A stretch of DNA of 64,000 nucleotides from Candidatus Polarisedimenticolaceae bacterium (GTDB lineage: Bacteria; Acidobacteriota; Polarisedimenticolia; Polarisedimenticolales; DASRJG01). Under the pieces are notes generated by a model that saw only the letters and a list, made by a program, of their open reading frames with translations, was not told the DNA's origin and ran no database searches. Positions 50,064-57,670 of this stretch are shown here, piece after piece. A program made the translations under genes and the position numbers. The DNA lies in NCBI GenBank assembly GCA_036376135.1, contig DASVAW010000057.1:1-64000 (forward strand), written 5' to 3'. The stretch's first letter is position 1, and each line of letters starts with the position of its first letter.

Positions 50064-51530
50064 GTGCCCGACGACCGCGGACTCGTCCTCGTCACCGGCT
50101 CCACCGGCTACATCGGGGGACGACTCGTCGCGAGGCTGCTCGACGAGGGATGGCGGGTGCGATGCCTCGCGCGCGACCCCTCGCGACTCGGCGGCAGGCC
50201 CTGGACGCGCCGCGTCGAGATCGTCGAGGGCGACGTCCTTCGCCCCGGGACCCTCGTCGAGGCGCTGCGCGGGGTCCGCTTCGCCTACTACCTGATCCAC
50301 AGCATGGCCGCGGGGGAGGACTTCCACGAGCGGGACCTCGCCGCCGCGAGGAACTTCGGCGCCGCCGCGCGCTCCGCCGGCGTCGCGCTCGTCGTCTACC
50401 TCGGCGCGCTCGGCGATCCCGACGCGGACCTCTCGCGCCACCTGCGGTCGAGGCAGCAGACCGGAGAGGCGCTGCGCGAGGGGGGCGTGCCGGTGACCGA
50501 GTTCCGGGCCGGGGTGATCGTCGGCTCGGGGAGTCTCTCCTTCGAGATGGTCCGCTACCTGGTCGAGCGCGTTCCCGTGATGGTGTGCCCGAGGTGGGTC
50601 CACACCAGGATCCAGCCGATCGGCGTCCGCAACGTCGTCGATTACCTGACGGCCGTCCTCGGGCGGCGCGAGGCGTGGGGGCGCATCCTCGAGATCGGGG
50701 GGCGCGACGTCCGCACCTACGCCGAGATGCTCACCGACTACGCGCGCGTGCGCGGGTTGCGCCGCTGGCTGGTCCCGGTCCCCGTGCTCACCCCGCGCCT
50801 CTCCTCCGTCTGGGTGCACCTCGTCACGCCGGTTCCGGCGTCGATCGCGCGGCCGCTGGTCGAGGGGCTGCGCAACGACGTCCTCGTGCGGGACGACGCG
50901 GCGCGCCGGCTGTTCCCGGAGATCGAGCCGGTGGATTACGAGGAGGCGGTGCGCCGCGCGCTCGGGCGGCTCGAGGCGGGGGACGTCGAGACGCGCTGGG
51001 CCGACGCGCTCGCGACGAGCCAGGGGGACGTGACGCCCGTCGTGCTCGGGGACGTCGAGGGGATGCTCCTCGAGCGGCGGCAGATCGTCGTTCCGGCCCC
51101 GCCCGGTACGGTGTTCCGCGCGTTCTCGCGCCTCGGAGGAGAGGTCGGCTGGCTCTCGTGGGACTGGGCCTGGCGGCTGAGGGGCCTGGCCGACCGGCTC
51201 GTCGGCGGCGTGGGGCTTCGCCGCGGGCGACGCGATCCCGACGAGGTTCGCGTGGGCGACGCGGTGGACTTCTGGCGCGTCGAGGCCGTCGAGCCCGATC
51301 ACCTGGTGCGGCTGCGCGCGGAGATGAAGGTGCCCGGGCGCGCCTGGCTGCAGTTCAAGGTGTCGCCGCACGGGGCGGACGCGTCCGTCCTCACGCAGAC
51401 GGCCTTCTTCGCGCCGAAAGGGCTTGCGGGGCTCCTGTACTGGTATTCCCTCTACCCGATCCACGCCCCGATCTTCAGCGGGCTCGCCCGTCAGATCGGC
51501 CGTCGCGCCTCGGAGCCCGGCGACAGATAG
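50064..51530 (+). CDS. NAD(P)-binding SDR-type protein with DUF2867 domain
   Basis: 488 residues from a GTG. The N-terminal part (about 1-300) is an extended SDR/NmrA-like Rossmann fold with VLVTGSTGYIGGRLVARLLDEG. The C-terminal 150 residues are a DUF2867 domain (VVPAPPGTVFRAFSRLGGEVGW, AEMKVPGRAWLQFKV). This two-domain form is common in bacteria and annotated as an oxidoreductase or epimerase without a proved substrate. Its last 40 bases run antisense over the end of the iron-sulfur flavoprotein gene. Confidence 0.9.
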   Translation: MPDDRGLVLVTGSTGYIGGRLVARLLDEGWRVRCLARDPSRLGGRPWTRRVEIVEGDVLRPGTLVEALRGVRFAYYLIHSMAAGEDFHERDLAAARNFGAAARSAGVALVVYLGALGDPDADLSRHLRSRQQTGEALREGGVPVTEFRAGVIVGSGSLSFEMVRYLVERVPVMVCPRWVHTRIQPIGVRNVVDYLTAVLGRREAWGRILEIGGRDVRTYAEMLTDYARVRGLRRWLVPVPVLTPRLSSVWVHLVTPVPASIARPLVEGLRNDVLVRDDAARRLFPEIEPVDYEEAVRRALGRLEAGDVETRWADALATSQGDVTPVVLGDVEGMLLERRQIVVPAPPGTVFRAFSRLGGEVGWLSWDWAWRLRGLADRLVGGVGLRRGRRDPDEVRVGDAVDFWRVEAVEPDHLVRLRAEMKVPGRAWLQFKVSPHGADASVLTQTAFFAPKGLAGLLYWYSLYPIHAPIFSGLARQIGRRASEPGDR

Positions 51531-53119
51531 CCGCACGGGCAGAGGTCGACGCACTTGCCGCACGACTCGCAGCGCTCGAGGGCGATCGCGAAGTAGGTGC
51601 CCGGTGCGGGCTCCGCGACGCGCGTGAATCCGAAGCCGTTGCAGTAGGTCCAGCAGTGCTGGCATCCGAAGCACAGCCCGCAGGAGAAGCAGCGGGAGAC
51701 CTCCGACAGGAACTGCGCCTCGTGGATCGTCCCTACCGCCTCACGGTCCGGGTCGGCGAGCCGCGCCTGGACGTCCGTGACGGGGGGGCGCACCGGCCGC
51801 CGTTCGGGGTAGTACTCGGGCTTCACCGCGCCGGGGTCCAGACGGGGGCGGGACTCGGCGGCGGGCTCGCCTTCGATCCCGCGCAGCCGACGGTGGGCGG
51901 CCCGGGCGGCGGCGCGGCCCTGCGCGATCGCGGCACCCGCGATGCCGGGCCCCCGTGCGTCGCCCCCCGCCCACACGCCCGTCGCGATCTCGCGGTCCAC
52001 TTCGCCGGAGACGAAGACTCCGTCGGGGCGGAGGGCGTCGAGCCGGCTCCAGTCGGGCTCCTGCGAGACGGCGGCGAGGACGGTGTCGGCCGCCACGGCG
52101 AAGACCGCTTCGGGGATCGGGATCGGCCGGCGGCGGCCGGACTCGTCGGCGTCGCCGGGACGCATGCGCTGCGCCTCGACTCCGGTCACGACGCCCTCCT
52201 CGCGGACGACCCGGATCGGCACCGCGAGCTCGAGGATCTCGACCCCCTCGGCGGCGGCCTCGTCGACCTCCTCCCGGAGCGCCGGCATCTCCCGCCGGGA
52301 GCGCCGGTACATCACCGTGACCCGGGCCCCGAGCCGGCGCGCGGCACGTGCGGCGTCGATCGCGGTGTTGCCGCCGCCGACCACGACGACCCGCGCTCCC
52401 ACGTCCGGAGCGTCGCCCCGGTTCAGCGCCGCGAGGAAGTCGATCCCGCCGAAGACGCCGGGCCCTTCTTCGCCGGGGACGTCGAGCCGCCTCCCCGTCC
52501 GCGCGCCGATCGCGACGAACAGCGCCGCGTGCCGCGCGCGGAGCTCGCCCGGCGAGACGTCGGCGCCGACCACGGTCGACAGCCGCGCCTCGACGCCGAG
52601 GTCCAGGATGCGCGCGATCTCCGCTTCGAGGATCCGCTCCGGCAGGCGGTGCTCCGGGATGCCGTGGAACAACATGCCGCCGAGGCGCGGGGAGCCCTCG
52701 TAGATCGTCACCCGGTAGCCGCGGCGCGCCATCTGGTAGGCGAACGACAGGCCGGCGGGTCCTCCTCCGACGACGCCGACCGACTCGCGCTCGGGAGCGT
52801 CGCGCTCGCGGCGGAGGGCGAGGCCGGCGCGCATCCCCCAGTCGCCCAGGAACCGCTCGAGCGCGTGGATGGCCACCGGCCCGTCCTTGTCGCCGCGGCT
52901 GCACGACGCCTCGCAGGGGTGGGGGCAGATGCGCCCCATCGTCGCGGGGAACGGGTTCGCCTCGGTGAGCCGCTCCCACGCACGGCGGAAGGCGGTCTCC
53001 TTGTCGACGCCGGTCTTGTGCCGCTGGGCGATCTCGGCGATCCAGCCGCGCACGTCGTTGCCGTTCGGGCACCCGCACTGGCAGGGCGGGACCTTCTCGA
53101 ACGGCGACGGCGCGAACAT
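51491..53119 (-). CDS. GltD-like iron-sulfur flavoprotein (NAD(P)H:acceptor oxidoreductase)
   Basis: 542 residues. N-terminal GltD-type [4Fe-4S] region (CQCGCPNGND, GRICPHPCEASCSRG), FAD-binding VVGGGPAGLSFAYQMARRGY, and NAD(P)-binding VVVVGGGNTAIDAARAARRLG. It differs from plain GltD by about 100 extra C-terminal residues with CFSCGLCFGCQHCWTYC and CESCGKCVDLCPCGYL, a ferredoxin-like pair of clusters, as in DsrL- and SfrB-type electron-transfer proteins. No GltA subunit is nearby, so it is unlikely to be glutamate synthase. It lies two bases after the cyclic-nucleotide-binding gene in a three-gene unit. Electron donor NAD(P)H is expected; the acceptor is unknown. Confidence 0.85.
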   Translation of the reverse strand: MFAPSPFEKVPPCQCGCPNGNDVRGWIAEIAQRHKTGVDKETAFRRAWERLTEANPFPATMGRICPHPCEASCSRGDKDGPVAIHALERFLGDWGMRAGLALRRERDAPERESVGVVGGGPAGLSFAYQMARRGYRVTIYEGSPRLGGMLFHGIPEHRLPERILEAEIARILDLGVEARLSTVVGADVSPGELRARHAALFVAIGARTGRRLDVPGEEGPGVFGGIDFLAALNRGDAPDVGARVVVVGGGNTAIDAARAARRLGARVTVMYRRSRREMPALREEVDEAAAEGVEILELAVPIRVVREEGVVTGVEAQRMRPGDADESGRRRPIPIPEAVFAVAADTVLAAVSQEPDWSRLDALRPDGVFVSGEVDREIATGVWAGGDARGPGIAGAAIAQGRAAARAAHRRLRGIEGEPAAESRPRLDPGAVKPEYYPERRPVRPPVTDVQARLADPDREAVGTIHEAQFLSEVSRCFSCGLCFGCQHCWTYCNGFGFTRVAEPAPGTYFAIALERCESCGKCVDLCPCGYLSPGSEARRPI

Positions 53120-53121
53120 CG

Positions 53122-53514
53122 TCAGGACTCCGGGTCGGCGGCGCGAAGCCGCTCGCGAAGGCGAGCGACCTCGATGTCGAGCGTGCGGATCCGCGACGAC
53201 AACGCCTTGAGCACGTTGAAGGCGAGGGAGGGGTCCTCCTGGACGCGCCGCAGGAACGTCCGCTTGTCCACCGTCAACGCGCGCACCTCCCCGATCGCCC
53301 GGACGGTGGCCGATCGCGGCTGCTTCTCGCACAGCGCCATCTCCCCGAACATCTCGCCGGGGCCGAGTTCGGCGATGCGCACCGTCCGCGCGCCCTCCTC
53401 CCTCAGGACCTCGACCGTCCCCATCAGGACGACGTACATGCAATCGCCGACCTCGCCCTGCCGGACGATCGCCTCGCCGTCGCCGTAGAGCCGGCCGAGC
53501 GCGCCGCCCGTCAT
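53122..53514 (-). CDS. Single-domain cyclic-nucleotide-binding protein
   Basis: 130 residues comprising only a cNMP-binding (Crp-like) beta-roll: GDCMYVVLMGTVEVL, LGPGEMFGEMALCEKQPRSATVRA (the phosphate-binding cassette with GEMALxxxxPRSATV), and a C-terminal helix with VLKALSSRIRTLD ending in a short coiled tail. No helix-turn-helix follows, so it is not a Crp-type DNA binder. ATG at 53514 overlaps the stop of the upstream flavoprotein gene (ATGA). It may gate the two flavoproteins in response to cAMP or c-di-GMP, or act as a protein scaffold; this is inference from context. Confidence 0.85.
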   Translation of the reverse strand: MTGGALGRLYGDGEAIVRQGEVGDCMYVVLMGTVEVLREEGARTVRIAELGPGEMFGEMALCEKQPRSATVRAIGEVRALTVDKRTFLRRVQEDPSLAFNVLKALSSRIRTLDIEVARLRERLRAADPES

Positions 53515-54911
53515 GCCGTCGTCCCTGCGCCGCGCGGCGGCACGACGGAGGCGGCGAGGTGCCCGGCGAGCGGGGCGAGGAACCTCGGGTCGAGGCTGCG
53601 CACGAAGACGTCCCGGTACGGGGCGCTCCCCGTGAAGACGTCCCACAGGATGCCGCTCATGCGCCGGACCCCGGAGGGGTCGCGCTGCTCGCGCGCGGTC
53701 ATCCGCAGCATCGCGCGGCGGGCGAACCGGACGCGTCGGAACACCGTCGTGACGCCGAAGACGACGCGCCCGAGGGCGTTGTCCGCCGAGATGGCGCGAC
53801 AGGCCGGCAGGAAGTGGTCGCGGAAGTCGGCGGCCCCGACGCCGCGGAACACCGCCGTGCGCGCGGCGGCCTTCGCGGTGCGGTAGGCCGAGCCGATGCC
53901 GTCCTTGTAGAGACGGGCGACGCCGCTGTCCCCGACGAACACGATGCGGTCGGCGAAGGGCGGATCGGCGGGGCGGACGTTGATGTGCGGAAAGCAGTGG
54001 CAGACGGGGCCCGGCACCGCGCCGCCCGGAAAGCAGCTCCGGACCTCGTCGGTCGCGAGGAACGCCCGCACCAGCGACTCGTCCAGGTCGTCGCCGAGCA
54101 GGCACAACGTGACGAACTCCTCCTTCGGGATGATCGCCGCGAACTCGAGGCGGGGGAGGTCGAGGAGGAACACGTGCATCGACGTGCCGAGGGACGACTC
54201 GACGGCGTCGCGGCCGAGGCGGAACTCGCAGATGAAGGTCTTGGTCTTGCCGGGCAGGCGCAGCCCGGGGAGGTCGGAGGCGATCGATTCCGCCAGCCGG
54301 CTGTTGACCCCCGCCGCGAAGGCCACGAGGTCGTAGGTGTCGCGGGTGCCGTCGGGGCACACGACGGCGGGTCGCCCCCCCGTCCAGTCGATCCGCTCGA
54401 CCAGCTGCCGCCGGATCCTGGCGCCTCGCGCCGCCGCGAGCTCCTGGAGGTGGCGGTCGAGCCCGGCCACCGACGAAGGCTCCGAGGTCCGCGGGCCGTT
54501 TCCCCGGTACAACGCGGCGATTCGTTTCTCGTGGATCGGCGTGTCGATGCGCACGCTCCCCACGTCGGTGTGAACGACGTACGAATCGATGCCGCGGCGC
54601 ACCACCCCGGGGGGGAGGCGGATCCCCTCGGTGGCCAGGAGCTGAACGAGGGACTCGGAGACGATCCCTCCGCAGTGGTTGCACCCGGCGGGGCCGCTCT
54701 GGGAGAAGAACCGCGGTTCGTAGATCTCCACGTCGACGTCGAGGTCGATCGTGGCGGCCATCTGCTTCAGGAAGTAGGCGAAGAAGGACCCGGCGGGGCC
54801 GCCGCCGAGCACGGCGACCCTCGCGCCGTCCTCGAGAACCGGACCGTCGTGCCGATGCTCGAGGGCGGCCGTCCACTGGGCGACCAGCCTTCGCCGGGCG
54901 GAAGCTCGCAT
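53511..54911 (-). CDS. FAD-dependent oxidoreductase, geranylgeranyl-reductase-like
   Basis: 466 residues. Rossmann start ARVAVLGGGPAGSFFAYFL followed by an acidic strand; a CNHCGG motif near residue 76 (GPAGCNHCGGIVSESLVQ), a two-cysteine version of the CGG seen in GGR-type enzymes; and an FAD-ribityl segment RIVFVGDSGVARLYKDGIGSAY. A C-terminal helical domain of about 110 residues follows. Substrate unknown. First gene of a tight three-gene unit with a cNMP-binding protein (ATGA overlap) and a GltD-like iron-sulfur flavoprotein, so electrons may pass from NAD(P)H through the latter to this FAD enzyme. Confidence 0.85.
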   Translation of the reverse strand: MRASARRRLVAQWTAALEHRHDGPVLEDGARVAVLGGGPAGSFFAYFLKQMAATIDLDVDVEIYEPRFFSQSGPAGCNHCGGIVSESLVQLLATEGIRLPPGVVRRGIDSYVVHTDVGSVRIDTPIHEKRIAALYRGNGPRTSEPSSVAGLDRHLQELAAARGARIRRQLVERIDWTGGRPAVVCPDGTRDTYDLVAFAAGVNSRLAESIASDLPGLRLPGKTKTFICEFRLGRDAVESSLGTSMHVFLLDLPRLEFAAIIPKEEFVTLCLLGDDLDESLVRAFLATDEVRSCFPGGAVPGPVCHCFPHINVRPADPPFADRIVFVGDSGVARLYKDGIGSAYRTAKAAARTAVFRGVGAADFRDHFLPACRAISADNALGRVVFGVTTVFRRVRFARRAMLRMTAREQRDPSGVRRMSGILWDVFTGSAPYRDVFVRSLDPRFLAPLAGHLAASVVPPRGAGTTA

Positions 54912-54950
54912 GGCGAGTCCTCGCAGCCGGCCGGAATTGTGCGGCGAAAC

Positions 54951-54978
54951 GGGGGAGAGACCCCCAAAGAAATGTCAA
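54951..54978 (-). promoter_or_regulatory. TTGACA box and GGGGG-N5-CCCCC dyad upstream of the flavoprotein unit
   Basis: On the minus strand a perfect TTGACA (54978-54973) lies 62 bases before the ATG at 54911, and GGGGG-TCTCT-CCCCC (54965-54951) begins seven bases after it. The dyad occupies the spacer between -35 and -10, as a repressor site would, but no TATAAT-like -10 is seen at 16-18 bases. Alternatively it is the terminator of the PLP-enzyme gene, which ends 36 bases upstream on the same strand. Confidence 0.4.
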
Positions 54979-55000
54979 GCGGGGGTATGCCGCGGCGCCA

Positions 55001-56308
55001 TCAAGCCGACGCCGCACCGGTCCGAATCGCCGCCTCCACCGCGTCCCCGAAACGATCGAGCTCGTCGAGGGAGGTGTACAGGTTCGGGCTGATCCGCAGC
55101 CCTTCGAACGCGTCGTGCTTGATGGCGACGGTGAAGATCCGGTGCTTCGTCCAGAGATGCTCGCCCAGCGCCGCCGTCTCGATCCCCTCGACCTGCACGC
55201 AGCCCAGGCCGCTCGAGAACGCGGGGTTCAGGCTCGTGTGCAGGCGCACCCGGTCGCTCGCCGCGAGCAGGCGCTTCGCCCACGTGTCGCGCAGGTAGCG
55301 CAGGCGCGCCTGCTTGACCTTCGGCCCGATCCCGTCGTGGAAGGCGAGGGCGTCGGCGATCGCGAGCGCGGGCGCCGCCGGGTGCGTGCCGATCTCCTCG
55401 AACTTCCGGATGTTCGCGTCCATCTCCGCCGGAGCCGCCATCAGCGGCCACACGTCGCGGATCCGCTCCCGCTTCACGTAGAGAAGCCCGGTCCCGATCG
55501 GGGCGAGCAGCCACTTGTGCAGGCTCGCCGAGTAGTTGTCGCAGCCGAGCTCGTCGCGCGTGAACGCGAGGTGCGCGAACGCATGGGCGCCGTCGACGAT
55601 CGCCGCGATCCCGCGTCTCGCCGCGAGCGCGCACAACTCGCGGACGGGGAGGATCTGTCCCGTCAGGTTGATCACGTGGCTGACGAGGATCGCGCGGGTG
55701 TTCGGTCCGATCCGCTCCTCGTATCGCCGCACGATCTCGGCCGGATCCTCGCAGGGGACGGGGATCGGGAACGTCTCGAGGACGATCCCCTCGCGCCGCT
55801 CGCGCTGCCGGAAGGTCGTGAGCATGCGCGGGTAGTCCTGCGTCGTCGCGAGGACCTCGTCGCCGCGCTTCAGGTCGAGGCCGAGCTGCACGGTCTCGAG
55901 CGACTCCGACGCGTTGCGGGTGATCGCGACCTCCTCGGGGTCGCAGCCGAGAAGGCGCGCGAGCCCCTGGCGCGCGGTCTCGCGCCGGGGCTCCTGCAGC
56001 TGCCACATCACGTAGGCCGGCAGGGCGTTCGCGGCGTCGAGGTTCGCGTGGAGCGCGGTCATGACCGCTCGCGGGGACGGGCACACCCCGCCGTTGTTCA
56101 GATTGATCATCGAGCGGTCGACGTCGAACGCCTGGCGCACCTCGAACCAGAACGCCTCGTCGCGGGCGATCTCCTCCGGCGGGCGGGAGCCCGCGTCTCC
56201 CGCGATCGCGGCCAGGGCGCGCATCATCCCGTTCGGGTCGAAGGCGGGAAGCGCCAGGGAGACGGCGGGCCAGCTCAGGCTTCCGAGGAATGCGCGGCGG
56301 GTGGGCAT
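55001..56308 (-). CDS. PLP-dependent aminotransferase class V, TAT-exported
   Basis: 435 residues. Twin-arginine signal MPTRRAFLGSLSW leading to a hydrophobic segment, so the enzyme is probably exported folded with its cofactor. Class V fold with NNGGVCPSPRAV, the aspartate in AIVDGAHAFAH, and the PLP lysine in SASLHKWLLAPIGTGLLYV. It resembles isopenicillin N epimerase-like and cysteine desulfurase-like proteins; members of this exported group have no proved substrate. Divergent from the isochorismatase gene with 47 bases between starts. Confidence 0.9.
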   Translation of the reverse strand: MPTRRAFLGSLSWPAVSLALPAFDPNGMMRALAAIAGDAGSRPPEEIARDEAFWFEVRQAFDVDRSMINLNNGGVCPSPRAVMTALHANLDAANALPAYVMWQLQEPRRETARQGLARLLGCDPEEVAITRNASESLETVQLGLDLKRGDEVLATTQDYPRMLTTFRQRERREGIVLETFPIPVPCEDPAEIVRRYEERIGPNTRAILVSHVINLTGQILPVRELCALAARRGIAAIVDGAHAFAHLAFTRDELGCDNYSASLHKWLLAPIGTGLLYVKRERIRDVWPLMAAPAEMDANIRKFEEIGTHPAAPALAIADALAFHDGIGPKVKQARLRYLRDTWAKRLLAASDRVRLHTSLNPAFSSGLGCVQVEGIETAALGEHLWTKHRIFTVAIKHDAFEGLRISPNLYTSLDELDRFGDAVEAAIRTGAASA

Positions 56309-56355
56309 GGCCTGCGGATCATAGGCGATACCATGCGGACGACGCGGGAGGAAAC

Positions 56356-56949
56356 ATGGGCGAGCTGCTCGACCCGAACCGGAGCGCCGTGGTGGTGATC
56401 GACCTCCAGGGCAAGTTGATGGAGATGGTGGTCCGCCCCGACCGGGTGATCGCGGCGACGAACCGTCTCATGAAGCTCGCCGGGATCTTCGGGCGACCGG
56501 TCGTGCTGACCGAGCAGTATCCCGAGGGGCTCGGCCCGACCCACCCCGACGTGCGCGCCGCCTACGACGCCCTCGAGGTCGCCAAGCGCCACGTGACCAA
56601 GGTGGCCTTCGGCTGCTGCGGCGAGCCGGCGTTCGCGCGCGCGCTCGACGAGGTCCTTCCCGGAGTGCCCGCCGACCGGCGGCAGGTCGTCGTCGCGGGG
56701 ATCGAGGCGCACATCTGCGTGATGCAGACGGTCCTCGAGCTCCTGCGGGAGGGGAACGCGGTGCACGTCTGCTGGGAGTGCGTCAGCGGCCGCGGCGAGG
56801 AGTACGTGCGGCACGCCCTCGAGCGCATGCGCGGGGCCGGGGCCCGGATCACCAACCACGAGTCGGTCGGCTTCGAGTGGGCTCGCAGCAAGGACCACGA
56901 CGCGTTTCGCGCGATGAATCGCCTCTTCCGCGAGGGGCAGATCGTCTGA
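56356..56949 (+). CDS. Isochorismatase-family cysteine hydrolase
   Basis: 197 residues, cytoplasmic. Catalytic triad of the family is visible: Asp in AVVVIDLQGKL, Lys in KRHVTKVAF, and the nucleophile Cys in GIEAHICVMQTVLEL with the usual cis-peptide VAGIEAH. Probably acts on an amide or a vinyl-ether substrate; not necessarily isochorismate, since no siderophore genes are near. GGGAGG precedes the ATG. Its TGA overlaps the FluC ATG (TGATG), so the three genes to 57670 form one transcript. Confidence 0.9.
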   Translation: MGELLDPNRSAVVVIDLQGKLMEMVVRPDRVIAATNRLMKLAGIFGRPVVLTEQYPEGLGPTHPDVRAAYDALEVAKRHVTKVAFGCCGEPAFARALDEVLPGVPADRRQVVVAGIEAHICVMQTVLELLREGNAVHVCWECVSGRGEEYVRHALERMRGAGARITNHESVGFEWARSKDHDAFRAMNRLFREGQIV

Positions 56950-57332
56950 TGCGTTTCCTTTGGGTGTGCTTCGGCGGCTTCCTCGGGACCGGCGCGCGTT
57001 ACGCCCTGAACGGCTGGATCGCGCAACGGTACGGCGAGACGTTTCCGGTCGGCACCCTCGCCGTGAACGTCCTCGGCTCGTTCGCGATCGGGGTGATCTA
57101 CGCCGCGACCGGGCCCGACTCGAGATGGGTCGTCTCCCCCGACGTGCGGCAGTTCCTGATGATCGGGATCCTCGGCGGGTTCACGACCTTCTCGTCGTTC
57201 AGCCTCCAGACCCTCGCGCTGCTGCGGGAGGGGGAGGTCGGCGCCGCCGTCGCGAACGTGGTCCTTTCGGTGGTCCTGTGCCTTCTGGCCGCCTGGGCGG
57301 GCGAGGAGCTGGTCCGGGCCGTGAGGTGGTGA
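56949..57332 (+). CDS. crcB: Fluoride channel FluC/CrcB
   Basis: 127 residues, four membrane helices. Family motifs: GGFLGTGARYALNGW, FPVGTLAVNVLGSFAIG and GGFTTFSSFSLQTLAL, with the pore Phe and Asn residues present. It exports fluoride as a dual-topology dimer. ATG overlaps the isochorismatase stop by one base and its own stop overlaps the DUF190 ATG. No fluoride riboswitch can be found in the short upstream gap. Confidence 0.95.
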   Translation: MRFLWVCFGGFLGTGARYALNGWIAQRYGETFPVGTLAVNVLGSFAIGVIYAATGPDSRWVVSPDVRQFLMIGILGGFTTFSSFSLQTLALLREGEVGAAVANVVLSVVLCLLAAWAGEELVRAVRW

Positions 57333-57670
57333 TGAAGCTCGAAGGGGAAGGAACGCTCCTGCGGATCTTCGTCGGCGAGTCGGACCGCTTCGAACATCGA
57401 CCGCTGTACGAGGCGATCGTGCTCGCCGCCCGCGGGCGCGGCCTCGCCGGGGCGACGGTGCTCCGCGGCCCGATGGGGTTCGGGGCGAGCTCGAGGATCC
57501 ACACCGCCAAGATCCTGCGCCTGTCCGAGGACCTGCCGATCGTGATCGAGATCGTCGACCGGGAGGAGGCGATCCGTGCGTTCCTTCCGCTCCTCGACAC
57601 GATGGTGTCCGAGGGGATGATCACCCTCGAGGAGGTGCGGGTCGTGACGTATCGGCACCGGAGCGGCTAG
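57332..57670 (+). CDS. DUF190 family protein
   Basis: 112 residues, cytoplasmic. Matches DUF190, a PII-like ferredoxin fold: GTLLRIFVGESDRFEHRPLYEAIV, ARGRGLAGATVLRGPMGFGASS and SEDLPIVIEIVDREEAIRAFLP. Members often occur beside crcB and are thought to aid or control fluoride export; the ligand is unknown. ATG overlaps the crcB stop (TGATG). Its TAG stop shares CTAG with that of the convergent kinase gene. Confidence 0.93.
   Translation: MKLEGEGTLLRIFVGESDRFEHRPLYEAIVLAARGRGLAGATVLRGPMGFGASSRIHTAKILRLSEDLPIVIEIVDREEAIRAFLPLLDTMVSEGMITLEEVRVVTYRHRSG

Noticed and set aside
51491-53119. Annotation as the glutamate synthase small subunit
   Set aside because: The N-terminal two-thirds match GltD, but there is an extra ferredoxin-like C-terminus and no GltA large-subunit gene in the window.
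56309-56355. Possible fluoride riboswitch before the crcB operon
   Set aside because: The gap is only 47 bases and lacks the conserved pseudoknot elements of the crcB motif.
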